Source: Terriglobia bacterium
Lineage (GTDB): Bacteria > Acidobacteriota > Terriglobia > Terriglobales > Acidobacteriaceae
Reading direction: 5' to 3'
Length of the DNA: 64,000 nt
Assembly: GCA_021324365.1 (NCBI GenBank)
Contig: JAJPJE010000067.1
Location: 1-64,000, forward strand
The notes under the pieces are model-generated. The model had not been told where the DNA came from, did not search any database, and worked only from the letters and a program-made list of their open reading frames with translations. Positions 45,499-53,909 of this stretch are shown here, piece after piece. Numbering within the stretch: position 1 is the first letter of the stretch; each line of letters opens with the position of its first letter. Made by a program: the position numbers and the translations under genes.

Positions 45499-46595
45499 TG
45501 TCGCGCGTCCTTCTTATTATTACTGTCGCTTTAACCATTCTGTTTCTGGCGATCGGCACGCTCTCGGCCGGCAATTCCGGACCGTCCAATACGCCCGACG
45601 GTGCCGTTCACGCCATGATGGCTCAGGTCCAGGCGAGGAACTGGAATGCCGCGTACTCCTACGTTGCCAACACGAACGCCACCGACCTGAATAGTTTCAT
45701 CTCCGGCCTGAACGGCACGAACGGCGATCTGCGTACATTCTCGAATTTGGCGAGCGTTCGTACCCGCGTGCTCCATGCCAGCGACAATGACGCTCTGGTC
45801 CATGCCGACATGCAGTGGTCCACCGCCGTCGGTGCGATCTATGATTCGCGCGATCTGCAGGTGGTCAGCCAAGACGGTAAGTGGAAAGTAGTATGGGAAG
45901 TTCAGAAGCAACCCAACGTTCCGCCACAGGTGATTCCGGTCACCTTCCTTCGCTGGGACGTCGTGACCCGTGGCTCAGGCGATGACTGGGGTGCCCAGAA
46001 CGTCGATGCTCCCCACGTGCGTATCGTCTCGATGAATGCCGTCGACTACGAGGGTGGCACCGTGATTCTCGGCGAAATCGTCAACGAGGACACCGTCCCT
46101 GGCTTTGTTTCTGTCAGTGCGACGCTGGTCGGAAAAAATGGTTCGACGCTCGGCGATGAGAGCAGCTTCGACAAGATCTCGCACGTGTTGCTCCCTAAAG
46201 AAGTCTCGCCGTTCCGTATTGATTTCCCCAAGGTTCCTCTGCGCGAAGTGAAGAACGTCCACATCCAGCCGAACTCGTTGCTGGTCCCCGCGTCAGCCGA
46301 TCCTACGATTGGCGTTCTTCACCAACAGCTCACGCAAGACTCCAGCGGACGCCGCGTCCTGCAGGGTGATCTCACCAACGAGAGCGGCCAGACCGTAAAT
46401 ATTCCCCACGTCCTCGCGACCTTCTACGACAACCAGGGGCGTGTGATTTGGGTCTCTGACGGCTACGTCGACCATGCATTATTGCCGCAAACGCCGGTTC
46501 CCTTCTCGCTCGCGTTGCGCGACGACATTGCTTCAAGGGTTCAGACGTACCGTGTAACGGTAAACCAGTACAGCATGAATCGCCAGCCAAGCTAA
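45498..46595 (+). CDS. Exported or anchored protein with NTF2-like and FxLYD-like parts
   Basis: A 365-residue protein with an N-terminal hydrophobic segment (residues 4-22). An NTF2-like domain follows at about 30-140 (PDGAVHAMMAQVQARNWNAAYSYVA … KWKVVWEVQKQP). Two beta-rich segments at about 165-365 (VILGEIVNEDTVPGFVSVSATLVGKNG; VLQGDLTNESGQTVNIPHVLATFYDNQG) resemble FxLYD-type domains. Coupled by one base to the membrane protein gene upstream. Function unknown; a periplasmic accessory role fits the context. Confidence 0.72.
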   Translation: MSRVLLIITVALTILFLAIGTLSAGNSGPSNTPDGAVHAMMAQVQARNWNAAYSYVANTNATDLNSFISGLNGTNGDLRTFSNLASVRTRVLHASDNDALVHADMQWSTAVGAIYDSRDLQVVSQDGKWKVVWEVQKQPNVPPQVIPVTFLRWDVVTRGSGDDWGAQNVDAPHVRIVSMNAVDYEGGTVILGEIVNEDTVPGFVSVSATLVGKNGSTLGDESSFDKISHVLLPKEVSPFRIDFPKVPLREVKNVHIQPNSLLVPASADPTIGVLHQQLTQDSSGRRVLQGDLTNESGQTVNIPHVLATFYDNQGRVIWVSDGYVDHALLPQTPVPFSLALRDDIASRVQTYRVTVNQYSMNRQPS

Positions 46596-46603
46596 GTACG
46601 AAC

Positions 46604-47464
46604 ATGCGACGACTACTTGAATATGCACTCTTAGCGGCAGCGTTGATTTTCGCTGACCGGGTTGCAAATGCGGGCGAGTTGCACGTCCCAACGAATGCAA
46701 CTGCCGGAAGCGAAGCGACCATTTCTACCTCCGGATCGGGCAGCGCAACCTTCTACCTTTTCGGCCCGGGCACTGCGGTCAAGCGTAGCATCCAACTTGG
46801 CAGCGACGTTCACCTCAGCGCAAAAGACCTTCAGTACTCTGGCAGTTACACCGCTGTGCTCGGCGGAGAAAACGCCGCCGCGACTTTTTACGTTTCGCCG
46901 GGCAAGGCAGCTGATCTCGCCTTTCTCGCCCGCCCGTCGCGCGTGCCGGCCAGCACCCGGCAAGTCATTTCGGGCACCGCGTTTGTCTTCGACGCCAACC
47001 ACAACCTTGTCACCCAGCCGACTAATGTGAATTTCAGTTTAGGTGTGAATGGCGGTAAAGCCGAGGCGCGCAGCGTGAAAACTAAGGATGGAGTCGCTTA
47101 TGTCATTCTGGATTCCGAGCGGCAAGCCGGCCCGGCGCAGTTTACCTCCAGCCTCGACGACACGAACGTGCGCCGCGTAGTTCAGGTCGTTGCTTCTGAT
47201 CCCTGCAATCTTCGAATGAGTGCGAAGCCTGCAAAGAATGCCATCCTGGTCGAGACAGAACCCATTCGTGATTGTGCCGGTAATCCAGTTCCGGACGGGA
47301 CGATCGTGACATTCACGGAAGTCGATAACACCGGACGCAGCACCGTCGACGCTCGCATCAAGAAAGGAATTGCGGAAGCCACACTCCCGCAATCTCAGAG
47401 CGCACTGCTCTCTGTTGCTTCGGGCGTGGTCGTCGGAAACGAAATTCACTGGGGTGGGCACTGA
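46604..47464 (+). CDS. Exported Ig-like beta-sandwich protein
   Basis: A 286-residue protein with a signal peptide (residues 1 to about 23, cleavage after NAG). Two to three beta-sandwich segments follow (ATISTSGSGSATFYLFGPG; GTAFVFDANHNLVTQPTNVNFSLGVNGG; GNPVPDGTIVTFTEVDNTGRSTVDARIKKGIAEATLP). The last has the pattern of invasin/big-type Ig-like domains. One cysteine pair (PCNLRM, DCAGNP) may form a disulfide. Third gene of a tight operon; the next ATG overlaps its TGA by one base. Confidence 0.72.
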   Translation: MRRLLEYALLAAALIFADRVANAGELHVPTNATAGSEATISTSGSGSATFYLFGPGTAVKRSIQLGSDVHLSAKDLQYSGSYTAVLGGENAAATFYVSPGKAADLAFLARPSRVPASTRQVISGTAFVFDANHNLVTQPTNVNFSLGVNGGKAEARSVKTKDGVAYVILDSERQAGPAQFTSSLDDTNVRRVVQVVASDPCNLRMSAKPAKNAILVETEPIRDCAGNPVPDGTIVTFTEVDNTGRSTVDARIKKGIAEATLPQSQSALLSVASGVVVGNEIHWGGH

Positions 47465-47970
47465 TGGCGAAACGTCTTTTTCCTCTGGCCTTCGGTCTTC
47501 TTTTTCTCTCTGGGTCTTTGTTTGCAGCCCAGCCGGTTCAGGTCCAATTGAGCACCTCCGGAGTTGCGCCTCGCGAAGTTGAAGACAATACAGAAAAGGC
47601 AATCATCCGTGACTATCAGCGGGCGTGGCAGTCTCTGGCAGCCGCTCTTTCTGAGAACCGCACGGACCTTCTCGCCAACGACTTCATCGGCTATGCACAG
47701 GACGAACTCCACCGCCGTGTTGCCGAGCAGCAGAACTCGGGCCTTCACACGCGCTTCATCGATCATGGGCATTCCCTGAAGGCCATCATGTACTCGCAGG
47801 ATGGCTCCGCCATGCAGCTTCGCGATACCGCCCAGATCGAAGTACAGCAACTCGATGGCAATAGCGTGATTCACTCCGACCAGATCACCCAGAGCTATCT
47901 GGTCGTCATGACCGCCGGAGAAAACCGCTGGAAGGTGCGCATCCTGCAGGCGCTCCCGTCTGAACAGTAG
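47464..47970 (+). CDS. Exported small NTF2-like protein
   Basis: A 168-residue protein with a signal peptide (KRLFPLAFGLLFLSGSLFAAQ). The mature part (IIRDYQRAWQSLAAALSENRTDLLANDFIGYAQDEL … ENRWKVRILQAL) has the helix-plus-sheet pattern of NTF2/SnoaL-like folds without catalytic residues. Its start overlaps the end of the preceding gene. Last gene of the four-gene operon; function unknown. Confidence 0.72.
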   Translation: MAKRLFPLAFGLLFLSGSLFAAQPVQVQLSTSGVAPREVEDNTEKAIIRDYQRAWQSLAAALSENRTDLLANDFIGYAQDELHRRVAEQQNSGLHTRFIDHGHSLKAIMYSQDGSAMQLRDTAQIEVQQLDGNSVIHSDQITQSYLVVMTAGENRWKVRILQALPSEQ

Positions 47971-47989
47971 ACAGGAATGTACAGTGGTG

Positions 47990-48835
47990 CTAACCACGGC
48001 TCTTACGGGCCACCAGCACCCGCGGAATTCCCTGCAGGTCTTCCACGAAGTCCACATCCTGAAACTGCCGCGCCATCTCCCGTACTTTTTCCGACTGCGA
48101 AAATCCAATCTCCACCAGCAGATGTCCTCCGGGCTTCAGCACGCGCCGCGCCTGCTGTAAGAGCTTCGTCACCACCTCGGTTCCTTGCGGCCCCCCAAAG
48201 ACCGCAACGCGCGGTTCGAACTTCCGCACTTCCGCCTGAACCTTGTCTGCTTCGCACTCGCCAACATACGGCGGATTCGATACCACCAGATCGAATTCAT
48301 CGTCGGCGAACCCGTCCAACAGATCGCCGGCTCGAAAAGTTACCCGTCCGCCTAACTGCAACCGAACTGCATTCGTCTTCGCGATATCCAAAGCATCTTC
48401 AGAAATATCAACGGCATAAATGTCGGCGCCCTTGAGTTCCGATGCCAGGGCCAGGGCGATGCATCCCGATCCGGTTCCCACATCCACAATTCGCGGCCGC
48501 TCTATGCCCTGCGCCAAGTCCAATGCTGCCTCGACGACGTGCTCCGTTTCCGGACGTGGGATCAATACCGCTGGCGTAACCAGAAAATCCAATCCCCAAA
48601 ATTCCTGATGTCCGATGATGTATTGTGCTGGCACCCCGCGCGCCCGTTCCGCAATTACTTCGGCATAACTCTCTGCTTCCTCGGATGTCAGTTCCCTCTC
48701 CGGATGGCCATACAAATAAGCGCGCCCGACGCCCAAGACGAACATCATCAGCATTTCCGCATTCAGCCGCGCCGATCCCACTGCAGCGTCTTCCAGTTGC
48801 TGGATTGCTCGCGCCAGTGCTTCCCTCAATTGCAT
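47990..48835 (-). CDS. prmC: Peptide chain release factor N5-glutamine methyltransferase
   Basis: PrmC methylates the glutamine of the GGQ motif in release factors RF1 and RF2. The 281-residue protein has the N-terminal helical domain, the PAVLIPRPETEHVV segment at about 88-101, the SAM-binding VDVGTGSGCIALALA at 117-131, and the diagnostic NPPY at 187-190. Convergent with the four-gene operon (19 bases between stops) and divergent from the M28 peptidase gene. Confidence 0.95.
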   Translation of the reverse strand: MQLREALARAIQQLEDAAVGSARLNAEMLMMFVLGVGRAYLYGHPERELTSEEAESYAEVIAERARGVPAQYIIGHQEFWGLDFLVTPAVLIPRPETEHVVEAALDLAQGIERPRIVDVGTGSGCIALALASELKGADIYAVDISEDALDIAKTNAVRLQLGGRVTFRAGDLLDGFADDEFDLVVSNPPYVGECEADKVQAEVRKFEPRVAVFGGPQGTEVVTKLLQQARRVLKPGGHLLVEIGFSQSEKVREMARQFQDVDFVEDLQGIPRVLVARKSRG

Positions 48836-48943
48836 CGTGCCCGTTCCGGAGTATCAGTTTATTCCTCCGTGCCAACACATTCCTGAAACCTGAAACATGA
48901 ACGCGAAACGAATGTTAATATTCCTGTTTTCTTTGGGGCCGCC

Positions 48944-50542
48944 ATGCGCAGATTCCTCTCCCTTTGCCTGATTTGCTTCTCGACCTGGGCGTTCGCTCAG
49001 TCGCCGAACTTTAACGGCCAGTCCTGGTGGGACTACGTCAAAGTCCTTGCCGACGACAACATGCAAGGCCGCGAGACCGGCAGCCCCGGCTATGACAAGG
49101 CCGCAGCCTACGTCGTTAGCCAGGCCAAGGCCGACGGCTTGCAACCTGCGGGGGTGAACGGCTTTTATCAGCCGGTGAAATTCCTAAGCAAGCAGATCGA
49201 CGAGGCTCATTCAAGTCTCGCCCTGGTACGCGGCGGCAAGTCCGAACCTATGGTGCTCGGGGATGACGCAATTTTCAGCACGCGCGTCGATCTTGCGCCT
49301 GTGGTCGATGCGCCGCTTGTGTTTGTCGGCTATGGCCTGCACGTCCCGGAAATGAGTTACGACGATTTTGCCGGCCTCGATATGAAAGGCAAAGTGGCCG
49401 TGATCATCGCGGGCTCGCCATCCAGTATGTCCGCCGCCCTGGCCTCTCATTACCAATCCACTGCCGAGCGCAGCAAGGCCATACGCGATACCGGTGCTCT
49501 CGGCTTCATCTCCATTCCGAATCCGGCATCCATGGACGTTCCTTGGGCGCGCATACGACTCGCTCGCACCCGCCCGAGCATGGAGTTGGCTGATAAGTCT
49601 CTCGTCGACTCCACCGGAATCAAGCTCTACGTGCTGTGGAACCCTGCTTCCGCTGACAAGCTGTTCGCCGGATCCGGGCACACATTCGAAGAATTGGCCG
49701 CGCTCGCCAAAGATCGTAAGCCTCTCCCCCGTTTCGCCCTGTCGGCTTCCGTTAAGGCCAGAACGAAAGTAAATGTGACCGAGGTCAACTCAAAGAACAT
49801 CGTGGCACGCCTGCCAGGCAGCGACCCGAAGCTGAAGACACAGAATGTCGTGCTCTCGGCGCACCTGGATCATCTGGGCATTGGAAAACCCATCAACGGC
49901 GACCGAATCTACAACGGAGCTATGGACAACGGCTCCGGCTCCGCCCTCCTTCTCGATCTGGCCGCACGCATGGCTCAGGAGAAAGTGAAGCTGCGCCGTT
50001 CGCTGCTCTTCGTTTGGGTCACTGCGGAAGAAGAAGGCCTGCTTGGATCGCGCTATTTTGCGACACAACCGACAGTACCAGCGAAGTCGATCGTTGCTGA
50101 CATCAACACCGACATGTTTCTGCCGATCTTCCCCATGAAGATCGTAACTGTCTACGGACTCGATGAATCCGATCTGGGCGATGATATTCGGCAGATCGCC
50201 GCGAAGAAAGATGTCAGGGTACAGCCCGATCCCGAGCCGTTGCGCAACATCTTTATTCGTAGTGACCAGTACAGCTTCATTCGCGAAGGCGTGCCTTCCC
50301 TGGCGATGAGTGTCGGCTTCGAAAAGGGATCACCGGAGGAAGTTGCCGCGAAGAAGTGGCTGACCGAGCGCTATCATGCGCCGTCGGACGATATCAACCA
50401 GCCCGTGGACTTTTCCGCCGCCGGCAAGTTCGAGGACCTTGTTTACGGGCTTGCGCTCGATGTATGCGATGCCGATCAGGTCCCTCACTGGAAGCCGAAC
50501 AGCTTCTTTAAGCGCTTCGAAACCGCCGGCGCCGCGAAATGA
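48944..50542 (+). CDS. Exported M28-family metallopeptidase
   Basis: A 532-residue secreted peptidase: signal peptide at residues 1-18 (cleavage after AFAQ), a PA-domain insert at about 110-250, and the M28 catalytic region from about 290. Zinc-site residues are H307 in SAHLDHLG, the aspartate in GAMDNGSGS, and the EE pair in TAEEEGLLGS. This is an intact co-catalytic di-zinc aminopeptidase arrangement. It is separate from the IS-broken M28 gene at 20.5-24.0 kb and could be partly redundant with it. Confidence 0.92.
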   Translation: MRRFLSLCLICFSTWAFAQSPNFNGQSWWDYVKVLADDNMQGRETGSPGYDKAAAYVVSQAKADGLQPAGVNGFYQPVKFLSKQIDEAHSSLALVRGGKSEPMVLGDDAIFSTRVDLAPVVDAPLVFVGYGLHVPEMSYDDFAGLDMKGKVAVIIAGSPSSMSAALASHYQSTAERSKAIRDTGALGFISIPNPASMDVPWARIRLARTRPSMELADKSLVDSTGIKLYVLWNPASADKLFAGSGHTFEELAALAKDRKPLPRFALSASVKARTKVNVTEVNSKNIVARLPGSDPKLKTQNVVLSAHLDHLGIGKPINGDRIYNGAMDNGSGSALLLDLAARMAQEKVKLRRSLLFVWVTAEEEGLLGSRYFATQPTVPAKSIVADINTDMFLPIFPMKIVTVYGLDESDLGDDIRQIAAKKDVRVQPDPEPLRNIFIRSDQYSFIREGVPSLAMSVGFEKGSPEEVAAKKWLTERYHAPSDDINQPVDFSAAGKFEDLVYGLALDVCDADQVPHWKPNSFFKRFETAGAAK

Positions 50543-50677
50543 AGTGTTGTCATCGCTTCGCGCAGGCTTACGAGACACGAGTTCGCGTGCGCCATTCCCA
50601 CCGGCGGCCCTTTATTGCCGCGCTCAAGGCGCGACGCGAAGGTCTATTTGTGTCTTTTGTGGTTGAGGCTCTGTTAG

Positions 50678-51364
50678 TTACCCCCGTTCAAACGCGTGTT
50701 TCTTCTCCAGTTCCGCCAACGCTTGTTTCAGGTCCTCCTCGAATCCGGCTGCATGCTTCAACATCTGCTCGGTAGCGGTCGCCCACTCTCCATTCAGGTG
50801 GATGAGTTTCTTCGTCGAAAGTCCTTTCGCGAGTTCGAGCAGATGCTGCGGCGTGGCATCTACATACAGAGCATCGATCGGATCGGCCATCCAAACCTTG
50901 TCCTGATTCCCTTTTGTTTGCCAGTACGCTTTACGTAGCAGCAGTTGTGTAATCTCGTCCTCGCTTTTGGCACCGAATGCCCAGCGGTTTCGCCTGAAGT
51001 CGTAATGGCGGCTGGAGAAATGGACCGGCACCAGCTTCCCGGATTTCAAAAACTCGACCTGCTTTCGGTCCACTTCCTTCCGAAGCGCATTGATTACTGG
51101 ACCTTCAGTTGCTTCTTTCTCGAGCGATGGCAAAACTTCCTTCACCGTACTCGACAGATTCACAGCAACCGGCGCGTGCAAGCCACTGCCGTCTGCCAAC
51201 TTCAGATCGGCATGGACCACGTAGAAGTCGGCCCCCGAGGTGGAACGATGAAAGGGCCAGTCAATGTTGATGTGCAAGGGAATTCCCGTCAGCGTCACGT
51301 AGATTGACGCCACACCGCTTCCGTTGTTGTGCGAATTCGTCTGTGCGTTTGTCATGTTGGACAT
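50678..51364 (-). CDS. Conserved-looking cytosolic protein of unknown function
   Basis: A 228-residue soluble protein without signal peptide. The N-terminal ~80 residues are beta-rich (SIYVTLTGIPLHINIDWPFHRST, ADFYVVHADLKLADG). The C-terminal half is helical and charged (TKGNQDKVWMADPIDALYVDATPQHLLELAKGLSTKKLIHL). I do not recognise the family. Codon use is like the neighbours and the frame is open, so it is probably real. It is divergent from rsmG. Confidence 0.6.
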   Translation of the reverse strand: MSNMTNAQTNSHNNGSGVASIYVTLTGIPLHINIDWPFHRSTSGADFYVVHADLKLADGSGLHAPVAVNLSSTVKEVLPSLEKEATEGPVINALRKEVDRKQVEFLKSGKLVPVHFSSRHYDFRRNRWAFGAKSEDEITQLLLRKAYWQTKGNQDKVWMADPIDALYVDATPQHLLELAKGLSTKKLIHLNGEWATATEQMLKHAAGFEEDLKQALAELEKKHAFERG

Positions 51365-51510
51365 ATGAAAACCTGGAACTGTATGTGTCTCAATTGTACT
51401 GAATGGGCTACTTCGGTGCGCGGCTGTCCGCCCTAGGCTTCTTTGGCATCGCAGAATCAGAAACTGCTGTGTCGTTTGTGGCCCCTGTGGTTATGCTTTT
51501 GTCGTAATTG

Positions 51511-52161
51511 ATGGATACCAAACGCATCGCGGACCTCCTCGCTCCCTTCTTGTGCGGTACGAGTATTTCTACCGACCAACTGAATGAAGTTTCTCTGTAC
51601 TTGGAACGGCTGCTCCGCTGGAATCAGCGCATGAATCTCACCGCGATTCGCGACCCGGATCAAATCATCACTCGCCATTTTGGTGAGTCGTTTTTTGCAG
51701 GCATGCAGATTATGGCAAGCGAACAGAGCATCACGCGGAATGCTATTGACGTAGGATCCGGCGCCGGATTTCCCGGGCTTCCCATCAAGATTCTTGCTCC
51801 GTGGCTCCCAATGCGCCTCCTTGAAGCGCAGCATCGCAAGGCGATATTTCTGCGCGAGGTGGTCCGCGACCTGGACCTGCAAAAGTGCGAGGTCCTGGCC
51901 GAACGCGCCGAGGTCCTGGTTCAATCGAAAGCTGCTGTTGCCGATCTGGTAACCATCCGCGCGGTTGAGCGCTTCGAGAACGTTCTGCCTATTGCCGCCC
52001 AACTTACCTCTAGTAAAGGTAGGCTGCTGCTACTGATCGGAAGGGAACAGGTCAGCATCACGCTCGAAGCACTCCCCGGCTTTCGATGGCTACCCCCCAT
52101 TCCAATCCCGCTCTCCGCTTCACGGCTCATTCTGATTGGCAGCAACAAAGAACCAGGGTAG
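51511..52161 (+). CDS. rsmG: 16S rRNA (guanine(527)-N7)-methyltransferase
   Basis: RsmG (GidB) makes m7G527 in 16S rRNA from SAM. The 216-residue protein has the helical N-terminal part (LERLLRWNQRMNLTAIRDPDQIITRHFGESF) and the SAM loop DVGSGAGFPGLPIKI at about 81-95. The ATG at 51511 is preferred to an overlapping TTG at 51508. In most bacteria rsmG lies immediately before parA and parB near the origin; here one membrane protein gene separates them. Mutations in rsmG are known to give low-level streptomycin resistance. Confidence 0.95.
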   Translation: MDTKRIADLLAPFLCGTSISTDQLNEVSLYLERLLRWNQRMNLTAIRDPDQIITRHFGESFFAGMQIMASEQSITRNAIDVGSGAGFPGLPIKILAPWLPMRLLEAQHRKAIFLREVVRDLDLQKCEVLAERAEVLVQSKAAVADLVTIRAVERFENVLPIAAQLTSSKGRLLLLIGREQVSITLEALPGFRWLPPIPIPLSASRLILIGSNKEPG

Positions 52162-52476
52162 TAAATAGTCAATAGGAACCACAAAGTGGGAATTTATGCC
52201 TTCTGCTACAGTGGAAGTGGGACGAATGCATTCAACTGAGGTAAAAAGTGGCAACAGTGTCAGGAACCGCGGCTGAAATCGCCGTAACTACACTTGCTTT
52301 GCATCCTCGTGTGCACTATAAACGGTGCAATTTTCCACAGGTAATCTGCAGCAGAATCAAAAGAGTAACAGGTGGCCAGAAGATAGCCGAATTTTGAGCA
52401 AGGTCGCTTCTCAGACAATACCTACCGGCTGTTTTGTGCTATGAAGTGGACCAATTGCTAGTAAATACCTGTCGAC
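52162..52476. other. Intergenic region between rsmG and the NagX-like gene
   Basis: A 315-base gap between two convergent genes with no supported gene. One TTTTCCACA word at 52331-52339 is one mismatch from a DnaA box, but it is isolated. No terminator with a clear T-tract is seen. Confidence 0.5.
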
Positions 52477-53622
52477 TTACACCTTCAAAAATATTCTCTG
52501 CCGATACAGAATCCAGCCCAGAATCAAGAATGCTACGCTGTAACTTAGACCGTACAGCATCGACGCATTGTATGGGCTGGCGATCGGGGCGTAGAAGTGG
52601 CTGTAAATCCAACCTTTCAGAGACATGCTCCCAACATGCACCTGGATTGAGAGATGGGCCACCAAGCTCGCCAGAGCGTAGAGCGCCAACGGGTTCATGC
52701 CCATCATCATGAACGGCTTGCCCCAAGTCTTCCAACCTTTGAGGTCGATCATCCAGTAACAGAACGCTAAGAACAGCAGGCTTAGCCCGGCGGTGAATAG
52801 GACGAAGGAACTGGTCCACAAGTTCTTATTGATAGGGAAGCTCAACCCCCAGATCTTTCCCAGAATCGCCAGAATGGCTCCGGCAATCGCCATTCCTGCC
52901 GCCTTCCGTTCACTACTGCGATTCGAAAGCAGGTATTCGCCGGTAAATACCCCCAGGAGGCAAGTGGCGATTGCAGGGATAGTGCTCAGGAATCCTTCCG
53001 GATCTCTAACGTGTTCAACATAAAGGTGGTTGTACATCACCAGCCGGTCGAACCAAGAGGCCAGATTGCCTTCAGGACTCAGATTGCCAACGCCATACCC
53101 AGGGACTGGAATGAGTTTCATAGCCGCCCAATAGCCGAAAAGAGCCAGAAGAAGGGCACTCAGCTGCCCGCGGCGGCTAGAGAACAGGAAGATGACAGCC
53201 GTGGCGAGGTATACGACGGCGATTCGCTGGAGTACGCCCGCAAAGCGCCAGGTCGCTAAATGAAAGTGCGGAAAGCCGTTAAGGAACACGCCTATAGCAA
53301 ATATTACGACCGCTCGCTGAAGCGAATGGGTTAGCAGGGAAGTCCGTGAGGCACCTTTTTTCTGGCGATTCCGGAACGAATAGACCATAGAGACGCCGAC
53401 AATGAAGAGGAAGAACGGGAAAATCAGGTCTGTTGGTGTCCAGCCGTTCCACTGCGCGTGCTCCAGAGGCCAATAGATGGAATCCCAATTCCCGGCGTTA
53501 TTCACGAGCATCATTGCAGCTATGGTGAGCCCACGGAACACGTCAAGAGATTCCAATCGACTGGAAATGGAGGCGGGCGAGGCGATCGTGACGTTTGGTT
53601 GAGGGGAAACGATGGTGGACAT
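52477..53622 (-). CDS. NagX/HGSNAT-like polytopic acyltransferase
   Basis: A 381-residue inner-membrane protein with about ten helices, from the ATG at 53622 (AAGGCG ribosome site). The start RLESLDVFRGLTIAAMMLVNNAGNW is the hallmark of the DUF1624/DUF5009 group, related to NagX and to lysosomal heparan-alpha-glucosaminide N-acetyltransferase. The conserved histidine-containing segments WPLEHAQWNGWTPTDLIFPFFLF and the short loop GFPHFHLATWRFAGVLQRIAV fit that family. Likely role: transmembrane acetylation of amino sugars during peptidoglycan or chitin sugar use. It sits between rsmG and parA, with its promoter next to the parS sites. Confidence 0.85.
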   Translation of the reverse strand: MSTIVSPQPNVTIASPASISSRLESLDVFRGLTIAAMMLVNNAGNWDSIYWPLEHAQWNGWTPTDLIFPFFLFIVGVSMVYSFRNRQKKGASRTSLLTHSLQRAVVIFAIGVFLNGFPHFHLATWRFAGVLQRIAVVYLATAVIFLFSSRRGQLSALLLALFGYWAAMKLIPVPGYGVGNLSPEGNLASWFDRLVMYNHLYVEHVRDPEGFLSTIPAIATCLLGVFTGEYLLSNRSSERKAAGMAIAGAILAILGKIWGLSFPINKNLWTSSFVLFTAGLSLLFLAFCYWMIDLKGWKTWGKPFMMMGMNPLALYALASLVAHLSIQVHVGSMSLKGWIYSHFYAPIASPYNASMLYGLSYSVAFLILGWILYRQRIFLKV

Positions 53623-53687
53623 TTGCGCCTTCGCGGGACACATTCTAAGTTGCGAGGGATTCTACACCCGCCTCGCTCTAACAGAGA

Positions 53688-53703
53688 TGTTCCACGTGAA
53701 ACA
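53688..53703. other. parS centromere site 1
   Basis: TGTTCCACGTGAAACA, the bacterial parS 16-mer to which ParB binds (consensus TGTTNCACGTGAAACA). It lies upstream of parA. Confidence 0.93.
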
Positions 53704-53728
53704 TTCTTGGGGATCACGTTTGGGGGAT

Positions 53729-53744
53729 CGTTCCACGTGGAACA
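53729..53744. other. parS centromere site 2 (one mismatch)
   Basis: CGTTCCACGTGGAACA, a near-perfect palindrome that differs from the TGTTCCACGTGGAACA form only in the first base. Confidence 0.88.
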
Positions 53745-53782
53745 TCTCCCATTGTTTTCCACCGCTGGCCTTCTTCCTAAAG

Positions 53783-53798
53783 TGTTCCACGTGGAACA
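53783..53798. other. parS centromere site 3
   Basis: TGTTCCACGTGGAACA, a perfect 16-base palindrome of the parS type. The three sites start 41 and 54 bases apart and all lie within 222 bases of the parA start. Confidence 0.93.
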
Positions 53799-53909
53799 AT
53801 TGCCCCTGACTTCCACGGCAGGCACAGCTTTTGCACACAAATACCTCATTGCACTGCGGACACGAACTTCGGTAGTCTGCAGTCCTCTGATGGTTTCATT
53901 CGAAAACTC

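Noticed and set aside
52331-52339. DnaA-box-like word suggesting oriC in the rsmG gap
   Set aside because: Only one copy with a mismatch, no AT-rich unwinding element and no dnaA, dnaN or rpmH nearby. The parS cluster shows only that the origin is close.
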